DNA of 15,372 nucleotides from Zeimonas sp937903095 (GTDB lineage: Bacteria; Pseudomonadota; Gammaproteobacteria; Burkholderiales; Burkholderiaceae_E). Position numbers and translations under genes: made by a program. How positions within the stretch are numbered: position 1 is the first letter of the stretch; every line of letters begins with the position of its first letter. The DNA lies in NCBI GenBank assembly GCA_937903095.1, contig CALCZN010000018.1, forward strand, positions 1 to 15,372, written 5' to 3'. Shown one piece after another: positions 9,498 to 15,183 of this stretch. A model generated the notes under the pieces. The model saw nothing but the letters and a program-made list of their open reading frames with translations. It was not told the DNA's origin and did not search any database.

Positions 9498-10205
9498 TCA
9501 GAAGCGGAACGGCGTGAAGTTGGTGTCGCGGTCGTACCAGTCCTCGTTCTCGGCGCGCTTGAGGAATCCGACGACCGCATAGGTGACGGGCGTGAACGCC
9601 GCCTCGACGAGCGTCTTGCCGACCCATTGCGAGAGCATCAGCGTCGGCAGCATCTCGTCGGGCAGCAGGCCCGCGCCCCAGAACGCCACAGGATAGAACA
9701 ACAGCGAATCGACTCCCTCGCCGAGGATCGTCGAACCGATCGTGCGCAACCACAGGTACCGGCCTGCGGTCATCAGCTTGAGTCGCGCGAGCGCGTAGGA
9801 GTTGACGAGCTCGCCGCAGAAATAGGCGATCAGCGAAGCGGCGACGACACGCCAGGTGTTGCCGAAGGCGACTTCGAAGGCCTGCTGGTGCGGCCAGCCG
9901 GGCGCCGGCGGCATCCGCACGACCGCCCACGACATGAATGCGGCGAACAGCATCGCGACGAATCCGGTCCAGATGACGCGGCGCGCGCGGGCGTAGCCGT
10001 AGACCTCGGTGAGCACGTCGCCGAAGATGTACGACAGCGGAAAGAAGAGCACCGCCGCGCCGAAAGTGAGCGTGCCGAAGACCGGCACGTCGACCTGTAC
10101 GGCCTTGCCGGGGCCGAGGAGGTTCGAGCAGAGGAAGACGGTGACGAAGGCGGCCAGCAGCAGCTCGTAGTAGCGATAGCTGCGCGGGCGAGGTTTTTTA
10201 TCCAT
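9498..10205 (-). CDS. yhhQ: Queuosine precursor transporter YhhQ (VUT family)
   Basis: The 235-residue inner-membrane protein of usual family length takes up a 7-deazaguanine precursor (preQ0/preQ1) for queuosine modification of GUN-anticodon tRNAs. Six or so helices are visible. The strongly conserved block FFPLSYIFGDVLTEVYGY (54-71) and the RTIGSTILGEGVDSLLFY block (154-171) are diagnostic for the family. The ATG at 10205 has a GAGG site 6 bases upstream. A candidate -10 (TATGCT) lies at 10239-10234, giving a short leader. I looked for a preQ1 riboswitch in the leader and did not see one. It is the first gene of a probable two-gene unit with the FtsX permease, an unusual partner with no obvious functional link. 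Confidence 0.93.
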   Translation of the reverse strand: MDKKPRPRSYRYYELLLAAFVTVFLCSNLLGPGKAVQVDVPVFGTLTFGAAVLFFPLSYIFGDVLTEVYGYARARRVIWTGFVAMLFAAFMSWAVVRMPPAPGWPHQQAFEVAFGNTWRVVAASLIAYFCGELVNSYALARLKLMTAGRYLWLRTIGSTILGEGVDSLLFYPVAFWGAGLLPDEMLPTLMLSQWVGKTLVEAAFTPVTYAVVGFLKRAENEDWYDRDTNFTPFRF

Positions 10206-10233
10206 GGTGGGCCTCGAACATGGCTAGGGGCGC

Positions 10234-10239
10234 AGCATA
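10234..10239 (-). promoter_or_regulatory. Candidate -10 box of yhhQ
   Basis: The minus strand reads TATGCT (5 of 6 matches to TATAAT) 28 bases before the yhhQ ATG. The -35 region at normal spacing is poor, so this is a tentative call. Confidence 0.35.
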
Positions 10240-10333
10240 GCGGAGCGGGCCGGTGGTGCCTTGTCGCGCACACGCTTCGTCGAGCGTCGCGAGGACACGC
10301 GAGGGGCCTGCGGGTGACGCGCACACGGCTTCG

Positions 10334-10354
10334 GCCCCCCGCTTCGCGGGGGGC
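10334..10354. repeat. Inner hairpin 1 of the palindromic element
   Basis: GCCCCCCGC (10334-10342) pairs with GCGGGGGGC (10346-10354) around a TTC loop, a 9-bp all-GC stem. Confidence 0.8.
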
Positions 10355-10370
10355 TTCCCGGCCCTACCTC

Positions 10371-10434
10371 GCAAACTCGCACCCGCTGCGTAGGGGCGCT
10401 TCGCGCCCCGACGCGACGGGTCCCGCGAGTTTGC
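10371..10434. repeat. Inner hairpin 2 of the palindromic element
   Basis: GCAAACTCGC (10371-10380) pairs with GCGAGTTTGC (10425-10434). Inward, after a 3-base bulge, ACCCG pairs with CGGGT, and the tip GGGGCGC (10393-10399) pairs with GCGCCCC (10403-10409) around TTC. The tip matches hairpin 1 in loop and closing bases (CGC-TTC-GCG), suggesting related origin. Confidence 0.75.
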
Positions 10435-10544
10435 TTTCGGTAGCGGCCGGCTCGCCGAGTGCGCGTCACCCGCAGGCCCCTCGCGTGCCCTCGCGATCGT
10501 TGCATCCACTGTGTTCGCCGCCGCAACACCGCGCGCCGATCCGC

Positions 10545-10553
10545 TGCTACGAT
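10545..10553 (+). promoter_or_regulatory. Candidate extended -10 promoter of the dienoyl-CoA isomerase gene
   Basis: TGCTACGAT has the TGn extension plus TACGAT (4 of 6 to TATAAT), 40 bases before the ATG. No good -35 is seen at 17 bases, which fits an extended -10 promoter but keeps this tentative. Confidence 0.35.
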
Positions 10554-10592
10554 GAATCGAGACGACAACCCATCGCCTCCGGAGCCATCCGC

Positions 10593-11441
10593 ATGAACTT
10601 CCGCTTCGAGATCGTCGATCGTGTGGCTCGGCTGACGTTGAACCGGCCCGAGGCCTGCAACTCGATGAGTCCGGCGTTCTGGCGCGAGCTGGACGGGATT
10701 CTCGAGCGGCTGCAGCGCGAGGCGTCGGCGCGGGTGCTGGTGATCGACTCCACGGGAAGGCATTTCAGCTCGGGGATGGCGCTCGAGGTCTTCGGATCGT
10801 CGATCTCGCTGGACGACTCGCGCGCCGCCTCGCGCGCGAACATCGCGCTGCTGCTGGCGGACATGCAGCGCACCTTCGATCGGCTCGCGCAGTTGCGAAT
10901 GCCGGTGGTCGCCGCGATCCAGGGCGGCTGCATCGGCGGGGGCGTCGACCTCGTCTGCGCCTGCGATCTTCGCTACTGCACGAACGATGCGTTCTTCTGC
11001 GTGCAGGAGATCAACATCGGACTCGCCGCCGATCTCGGCACGCTGCAGCGCCTGCCGAAGCTGATTCCCGAAGGCATCGCACGCGAGCTGGCGTACACCG
11101 GGCGCCGGCTGCCGGCAGCGCGCGCGCTGGCGCTGGGCCTGGTCAACGATCTGTTCGAGACGCAGGAAGCGATGCTCGACGAAGTGATGAGCGTCGCGCG
11201 CGAGATCGCGACGAAGCCGCCGGTGGCCGTGTGGGCGAGCAAGCAGGCGATCGACTACGCGCGCGACCACTCGGTGGCCGACGGGCTGCAGCAGATGGGC
11301 TGGCTGCAGTCGGGCCTGTGGGACAACGAAGCGGTGGCCGAAGCGATCCGCGCGCGCGCCGAGAAACGCGCCCCGCGCTTTTCCGATCTCGAGCCGCTGC
11401 GCCGCTTCGCCGAAGCCGACGAGGAAGGCGACGCGCAATGA
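10593..11441 (+). CDS. Delta(3,5)-delta(2,4)-dienoyl-CoA isomerase-like crotonase (ECH1 type)
   Basis: The 282-residue crotonase-fold protein most resembles ECH1, which moves double bonds in 3,5-dienoyl-CoA intermediates made from odd-position unsaturated fatty acids. The block RYCTNDAFF...QEINIGLAADLGTLQRLPK (127-156) is the ECH1 signature. The three acidic residues known from rat ECH1 (Asp176, Glu196, Asp204) are matched in spacing by Asp119, Glu139 and Asp147. The oxyanion-hole segments are HFSSGM (57-62) and GGCIGGGVDL (111-120). ATG 10593 is preceded by the purine-rich CCGGAG site about 8 bases upstream. The stop overlaps the next gene by 4 bp (ATGA), so the two enzymes are coupled. It could also act on aromatic or cyclic dienoyl-CoA compounds. 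Family call is strong; substrate is inferred. Confidence 0.88.
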   Translation: MNFRFEIVDRVARLTLNRPEACNSMSPAFWRELDGILERLQREASARVLVIDSTGRHFSSGMALEVFGSSISLDDSRAASRANIALLLADMQRTFDRLAQLRMPVVAAIQGGCIGGGVDLVCACDLRYCTNDAFFCVQEINIGLAADLGTLQRLPKLIPEGIARELAYTGRRLPAARALALGLVNDLFETQEAMLDEVMSVAREIATKPPVAVWASKQAIDYARDHSVADGLQQMGWLQSGLWDNEAVAEAIRARAEKRAPRFSDLEPLRRFAEADEEGDAQ

Positions 11442-12109
11442 CGAAGGACATCGTCGTCGACTGGTACTTCGACTTCGTCTCGCCCTTCGCGTACCTGCAG
11501 AGCGCGCAGCTCGATCGCATCGCCGAGCGTGCGACGCTGCGCTGCCGCCCGGTGCTCTTCGCCGGATTGCTCAAGCACTGGGGCAACGTCGGTCCGGCGG
11601 AGATCGCGCCGAAGCGCCAATGGACCTTCGAGCACGTGGCGTGGATCGCGCATACGAACGGCATCGCCTTGAAGCTGCCGCCGATGCACCCCTTCGTGCC
11701 GCTTCCGCTGCTGCGCCTGGCCATCGTCCTGGGCAGCGAACCGGACGCCGTGCGACGGCTGTTCGCCTTCGTCTGGCGCGACGGACACCTGCCCACCGAG
11801 CGCGACGCGTTCGCGGCGCTGCTCGACGAGTTCGGCGTGCGGCCCGAAGCGCTCGAATCGCCGCAGACGAAGCAGACGCTGCGCACGAACACCGACGAAG
11901 CGATCGCCGCCGGCGTGTTCGGCGTGCCGACCGCCGTGATCGAAGGCGAGCGCTACTGGGGCTTCGATTCGATGCCGATGATCGTCGCGCGGCTCGAAGG
12001 CCACCCGTTCTTCTCGTCGGACGCCCTGCGCGCCGCGCGGGCGATGCCCGAAGGCGTGCAACGCGAAGGCGCGCAGCGCCCAGGCGCGCTCAACCCCTCG
12101 GCAGGATGA
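11438..12109 (+). CDS. 2-hydroxychromene-2-carboxylate isomerase family protein (DsbA fold, GST-kappa type)
   Basis: The 223-residue protein has a thioredoxin-like DsbA fold with a helical insert. HCCA isomerases use glutathione to isomerise an aromatic-pathway intermediate in naphthalene breakdown; many relatives have unknown substrates. WYFDFVSPFAYL (9-20) contains Ser15, the expected catalytic residue in place of the thioredoxin Cys. GVFGVPT (159-165) holds the cis-proline (Pro164) of the fold, followed by ERYWGFD, also typical. It overlaps the dienoyl-CoA isomerase stop by 4 bp. Naphthalene-pathway genes are absent here, so the annotated reaction is unlikely to be its true one; a glutathione-dependent isomerisation linked to CoA metabolism is possible. 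The last 20 bp overlap the converging quinone oxidoreductase gene, and the final 20 or so residues are a low-complexity tail. Confidence 0.87.
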   Translation: MTKDIVVDWYFDFVSPFAYLQSAQLDRIAERATLRCRPVLFAGLLKHWGNVGPAEIAPKRQWTFEHVAWIAHTNGIALKLPPMHPFVPLPLLRLAIVLGSEPDAVRRLFAFVWRDGHLPTERDAFAALLDEFGVRPEALESPQTKQTLRTNTDEAIAAGVFGVPTAVIEGERYWGFDSMPMIVARLEGHPFFSSDALRAARAMPEGVQREGAQRPGALNPSAG

Positions 12110-13070
12110 CGACTTTCCCTTTCCCGCGCCGCTCCATCACGTCGCGCAGCGCCTGCCCTGCCTGTTCCAGCGTATAGCGGTGCGTCACCGGCGGATGCAC
12201 CTTGCCGGACGCGTACAGCCCGAACAACTCCTTCATGTGCTCGCGCGTGCGCTTCGGATCGCGCTGGATGAAGTTGCCCCAGAACGCGCCGACCAGCGAC
12301 GCGGTCTTCAGCAGCGGCAGGTTCAGCGGCATCTTCGGGATCTCGCCGGCGGCGAAACCGATGACCAGATGCCTGCCCTCCCACGCGATCGAGCGGAACG
12401 CCTGCTCCGTAAGCTCGCCGCCCACCGGATCGTAGATGACGTCCGGCCCGTTGCCGCCGGTGAGCGCCGCGATCCGCTCGCGCAGGTTCTCGCGCGAGTA
12501 GTCGATCGTCGCGTCGGCGCCGTGCTCGCGGCACAGTGCGAGCTTGTCCTCGCTCGATGCGCAGGCGATCACGCGCGCGCCCATCGATTTGCCGATTTCG
12601 ACCGCCGCGATTCCCACGCCGCCGGCGGCGCCGAGCACGAGCAGGGTCTCGCCGGACTGCAGCTTCGCGCGGTCCTTCAGTGCGAAGAGACTCGTACCGT
12701 ACGCGAGCACGTAGGCGGACGCAGTCGCGAAATCCATTCCGTCGGGCATCGGAACGACCCGCTGCGCATTCACGGCGAGCTGCTCGGCGTATCCGCCCCA
12801 CGGCGTATTCGCGATCACGCGATCGCCGGCCTTCCATTGCGTCACGCCCTCGCCTGCCGACCGCACGACGCCGGCCACCTCGGCGCCCGGCGTGAACGGC
12901 AGCGGCGGCTGCACCTGGTATTTCTTCTGGATGATCAGCGAATCGGGGTAATTGACGCCCGCCGCATGCACGTCGATCAGCACCTCGCCGGCCGCAGGCA
13001 CCGGCGCCGCCACTTCCTCGACGACCAGCGACTCGGGCGGACCCCATTGCCTGCAGACGACGGCTTTCAT
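12090..13070 (-). CDS. Zinc-less NADPH:quinone oxidoreductase family protein (MDR superfamily)
   Basis: The 326-residue protein is of usual length for the quinone oxidoreductase (QOR) branch of medium-chain dehydrogenases. The N-terminal catalytic domain (1-125) has AGVNYPDSL (37-45) and PFTPGAEVAGVV (58-69), both QOR signatures, and lacks the zinc-binding Cys/His set. The nucleotide domain carries VLGAAGGVGIAAVEIGK (145-161), an Ala-x-x-Gly-x-x-Gly motif suited to NADPH. It likely reduces quinones or enoyl compounds in the cytoplasm. ATG 13070 has a GGGGGA site about 6 bases upstream; a longer frame to 13193 gives a Arg-rich nonsense N-terminus. It converges on the isomerase pair and its last 20 bases overlap the end of that unit. 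Confidence 0.92.
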   Translation of the reverse strand: MKAVVCRQWGPPESLVVEEVAAPVPAAGEVLIDVHAAGVNYPDSLIIQKKYQVQPPLPFTPGAEVAGVVRSAGEGVTQWKAGDRVIANTPWGGYAEQLAVNAQRVVPMPDGMDFATASAYVLAYGTSLFALKDRAKLQSGETLLVLGAAGGVGIAAVEIGKSMGARVIACASSEDKLALCREHGADATIDYSRENLRERIAALTGGNGPDVIYDPVGGELTEQAFRSIAWEGRHLVIGFAAGEIPKMPLNLPLLKTASLVGAFWGNFIQRDPKRTREHMKELFGLYASGKVHPPVTHRYTLEQAGQALRDVMERRGKGKVVILPRG

Positions 13071-13140
13071 TCGATTTCCCCCGGTGGACCGCGCCGTGCG
13101 GCGGCGCCGGCGCCCAGCCGATTCTAGTGCAGTGTTTCGC

Positions 13141-13170
13141 TTGCGCCGCGCCGGGCACCGCCCGTACAGT
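13141..13170 (+). promoter_or_regulatory. Candidate sigma70 promoter of the histidine kinase gene
   Basis: TTGCGC (13141-13146) and TACAGT (13165-13170) are 18 bases apart, which would start transcription about 28 bases before the ATG at 13205. Its position inside the longer frame from GTG 13127 argues for the later start. Confidence 0.35.
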
Positions 13171-13204
13171 GCCTCCAGCGTCCTCGTTTGCAAGTCTGCG
13201 GTGC

Positions 13205-14371
13205 ATGCTGCCCGAGCCCCGAAACGACCTCGACGAGTGGATCGCGCGCTTCCTGCGCGAAACCACCGAGCACGCGCTCATCGTCGTGCGCCCCGACGGC
13301 ATCATCCAGGGCTGGTTCGGAGCGGCAACTCGACTCTTCGGCTACGAGGAGAGCGAAGCGATCGGTCTCGACTTCGGCGAGCTCTTCATCCCCGAGGACC
13401 GACGCATGGGGATCGATCGGCAGGAGATCCGAGCGGCGCTGGCGGCGGGTCGATCCGAGGACGATCGCTGGCACCTGCGCAAGGATGGCAGCCGCTTCTG
13501 GGGCAGCGGCGCGCTGTCGGCGCTGCACGACGCGGACGGAGGCGTCTCGCGGCTGGTGAAGCTGATGCGCGACCGCACCGACCTGCGCACGCAGATCGTC
13601 GCGACGCAGAACCGGCTCGCCGCGCGCGAACGGGAGAACGAGCGGCGATCGGAATACGTGGTGTCGATCGCGCACGAAATGCGCAACGCGCTCTCGCCGA
13701 TGCAGAACGCGGCAACGCCGATCGGCCTGTCCAACGAGGAAGCGGTGCGCAAGCGCTCGCTGGACGTCCTGCAGCGGCAGCTCGATGCGCTGTCGAAACT
13801 GCTCGTCGACCTTGCCGGTGCGTCGCATCCCGCGCCTCAGCGCTTCGTGCTGGAGCGCCGTCCGGTCGTCGTCCAGGACGCGATCGACCAGGCGGAAGCG
13901 GCCGTGCGAGCCACCGTCGAACAGCGAGGACAGAGCCTCGCCTGCACCTACCCGCTGATCCGCTTCGCGGTCGATGCCGATCCGCAGCGGCTTCAGCAGA
14001 TGCTGCTGAACCTGCTCGGCAACGCGATCAAGTTCACGCCGCCCGGCGGACACATCGCGATCAGCGCGATGATCGAAGGCGAGATGGCGGTGATCCGCGT
14101 AACCGACGACGGCATGGGTATTGCGCCGGAGCTGCTGCCGCACATCTTCGAGCTGTTCACGCGCGACGACGCGCGTGCAACGGCGCCGGGGCTGGGCGTG
14201 GGACTCGCGGTGGTGAAGGAGCTCGCCGCGATGCACGGCGGCGGCATCGAGGCGCGCAGCCCGGGGATCGGCAAGGGCAGCGTGTTCGCGCTGCGGCTGC
14301 CGCTCGCGCACTCGGGCAGCAACCCCGAGACGCCGCAAATGATCCGACCGACGGGCGAAGCCGCGCCGTAG
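13205..14371 (+). CDS. Soluble PAS-domain sensor histidine kinase
   Basis: The 388-residue kinase has no membrane helix. A PAS domain covers about residues 20-130 (HALIVVRPDGIIQGWFGAAT at 23-42, with the FGYEESEAIG segment after it), and a short coiled linker leads to the phospho-acceptor H box IAHEMRNALSPMQNA (155-169) with His157. The ATPase domain has N box LLNLLGNAIKFTPPGG (267-282), G1 box TDDGMGI (300-306) and G2 box GLGVGLAVVKELAAMHGG (329-346). It probably senses an intracellular signal, perhaps redox or a small ligand, and phosphorylates a response regulator. No regulator gene adjoins it, so it is an orphan kinase here. ATG 13205 is preferred over GTG 13127, whose extra 26 residues look non-coding; a clear ribosome site is lacking. 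The H box has Asn-Ala-Leu where Asn-Pro-Leu is usual. Confidence 0.88.
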   Translation: MLPEPRNDLDEWIARFLRETTEHALIVVRPDGIIQGWFGAATRLFGYEESEAIGLDFGELFIPEDRRMGIDRQEIRAALAAGRSEDDRWHLRKDGSRFWGSGALSALHDADGGVSRLVKLMRDRTDLRTQIVATQNRLAARERENERRSEYVVSIAHEMRNALSPMQNAATPIGLSNEEAVRKRSLDVLQRQLDALSKLLVDLAGASHPAPQRFVLERRPVVVQDAIDQAEAAVRATVEQRGQSLACTYPLIRFAVDADPQRLQQMLLNLLGNAIKFTPPGGHIAISAMIEGEMAVIRVTDDGMGIAPELLPHIFELFTRDDARATAPGLGVGLAVVKELAAMHGGGIEARSPGIGKGSVFALRLPLAHSGSNPETPQMIRPTGEAAP

Positions 14372-14379
14372 TCAGGCTC

Positions 14380-14385
14380 TATACT
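14380..14385 (+). promoter_or_regulatory. -10 box of the tRNA-Ser locus
   Basis: TATACT (5 of 6 matches) ends 12 bases before the first tRNA-like base at 14398, so the leader would be only a few bases. No good -35 is visible. The box serves the fragment and, by read-through, the complete tRNA. Confidence 0.5.
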
Positions 14386-14397
14386 CTTTGCCCCTGT

Positions 14398-14438
14398 GGA
14401 AGAGTGGCCGAGCGGCTTAAGGCACCGGTCTTGAAAAC
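14398..14438 (+). pseudogene. 5' fragment of a tRNA-Ser(UGA) gene
   Basis: These 41 bases match the first half of a standard tRNA-Ser(UGA): the GGAAGAG acceptor strand, a full D arm (GGCCGAGCGGCTTAAGGC) and the anticodon arm through loop CTTGAAA. Homology stops at 14438, after two bases of the 3' anticodon stem, and is followed by ACTTGTA. There is no variable arm, T arm or 3' acceptor strand. It cannot borrow the downstream 3' half well, since GGAAGAG would meet CGCTTCC with an A-G mismatch. It is a dead remnant lying between the promoter and the intact tRNA. Confidence 0.8.
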
Positions 14439-14445
14439 ACTTGTA

Positions 14446-14530
14446 GGAAGCGTGGCAGAGTGGTCGATTGCACCGGTCTTGAAAACCGGCAACGGGCAAC
14501 CGTTCGTGAGTTCGAATCTCACCGCTTCCG
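14446..14530 (+). tRNA. tRNA-Ser(UGA)
   Basis: The 85-base class II tRNA reads UCA serine codons. The acceptor GGAAGCG (14446-14452) pairs with CGCTTCC (14523-14529), and the discriminator is G14530. The D arm has A14, G15 and the GG pair. The anticodon stem CCGGT/ACCGG encloses loop CTTGAAA with anticodon TGA. A long variable arm (AACGG-GCAA-CCGTT) marks serine. The T arm GTGAG-TTCGAAT-CTCAC is perfect. The 3' CCA is not encoded; CCG follows, so CCA must be added by nucleotidyltransferase. It is preceded by a truncated tRNA-Ser copy and has no promoter of its own, so it probably depends on the TATACT box upstream of the fragment. Confidence 0.93.
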
Positions 14531-14541
14531 CCGATTGATCG

Positions 14542-15183
14542 TCAGATTTCGTGCACTTCGAGGCTTCTCACGAGCGTCAGCACCTCGTTGCGAAAAGGCG
14601 CGTCCGCAAGGCAGTGCTCCTCGAGCACATCGAAAGGCGGGGCCGGAAGTCGTTGGCGGAACAGCATCAGACACCGCCCCGAGTCGTCTCGCCTGGAGCC
14701 ATAGCCGACGGCCTGGGCGTCGAGGCACTGGTCATACGCCGCCTGCGACCAGGCGCGTGTCTCCGGATAGCAGTCGGTCGGCGTGTCGATGAGCTGCGCG
14801 CGGGACAGGCGCAGTCGCGGGAGATCTTTCGTGTGGAAACTGACGAAGCCGAGCGACGAGGGCAGCCGAAGCTCCACGAGATGGAAGTGCTCCAGCGACG
14901 CGACCTCGAACACCCCGGGCGGCGACAGCGAAACGCTGTGCAGCACGGACTCCATGTAGACCGACTCGCGCGTACTCGCAACGTAATAGGTGTGAACCGG
15001 CGTGTCGTCGGCCTGCTGGATGGGAGCAAAGCGCGTGTCGCCCCATCCTTCGGAGAAAGTCGTTGCGGTCGCCGGATGGACGGCCGTGCTGTAGACGTGA
15101 TACCAGACCGGGATATCCCTCGTCGTTACCGACCGAACCGTGAAACGCTCGCTCGGGCCCGGCGCCCGCAGGCCGCAACTCAT
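14542..15183 (-). CDS. RES-domain toxin of a type II toxin-antitoxin system
   Basis: The 213-residue protein has a RES domain (about 27-180). Known RES toxins (ParT, MbcT and relatives) break down or transfer NAD+ parts and stop growth when free. The conserved residues are visible: Arg51 in WGDTRFAP, Tyr67 in TYYVAST, Glu78 in SVYMESVL, and Ser163 in AVGYGSRRDDSGRCLMLF (158-175), the usual Tyr-x-Ser-Arg ending strand. The ATG at 15183 overlaps the stop of the upstream gene (ATGA); that gene is the likely antitoxin, as expected for this family. The first 26 residues before the domain are unremarkable. The gene ends only 11 bases from the tRNA-Ser 3' end, facing it. Whether it cleaves NAD+ or modifies a protein cannot be told from sequence. 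Confidence 0.85.
   Translation of the reverse strand: MSCGLRAPGPSERFTVRSVTTRDIPVWYHVYSTAVHPATATTFSEGWGDTRFAPIQQADDTPVHTYYVASTRESVYMESVLHSVSLSPPGVFEVASLEHFHLVELRLPSSLGFVSFHTKDLPRLRLSRAQLIDTPTDCYPETRAWSQAAYDQCLDAQAVGYGSRRDDSGRCLMLFRQRLPAPPFDVLEEHCLADAPFRNEVLTLVRSLEVHEI

Larger units (their letters stand above)
10287..10496. repeat. 210-bp palindromic intergenic element with 38-bp inverted arms
   Basis: The left arm (10287-10324) and right arm (10459-10496) are reverse complements at 37 of 38 positions; the only mismatch is A10295 against C10488. Inside lie two stem-loops: one with a 9-bp stem (10334-10354) and a longer, bulged one (10371-10434). The element fills the divergent gap between yhhQ and the dienoyl-CoA isomerase gene (10206-10592, 387 bases with no gene) and leaves both candidate promoters outside its arms. 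There is no open frame of interest and no convincing target-site duplication. It resembles a REPIN or MITE-like dispersed palindrome or a large cruciform-forming site; a copy elsewhere in the genome cannot be tested from this window. Confidence 0.85.

Noticed and set aside
7481..9517. Plus-strand open frames opposite the FtsX permease
   Set aside because: Charged, repetitive antisense translations; the minus strand has clear membrane helices and FtsX motifs.
9476..9580. Longer start for the FtsX permease
   Set aside because: It would overlap the yhhQ coding end, add a Ser/Arg-rich stretch and lacks a ribosome site; the ATG at 9475 begins just before the family N-terminus.
10206..10286. preQ1 riboswitch in the yhhQ leader
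   Set aside because: The short leader after the candidate -10 has neither the preQ1-I hairpin nor its A-rich tail; YhhQ genes often lack one.
13127..13204. GTG start adding 26 residues to the histidine kinase
   Set aside because: The extra peptide looks non-coding and the best promoter candidate lies inside it.
14398..14530. A single tRNA-Ser interrupted by an intron of 48 bases at the anticodon
   Set aside because: Removal of 48 bases would leave an acceptor with an A-G mismatch, the insert is too short for a group I intron, and the second copy alone folds perfectly.
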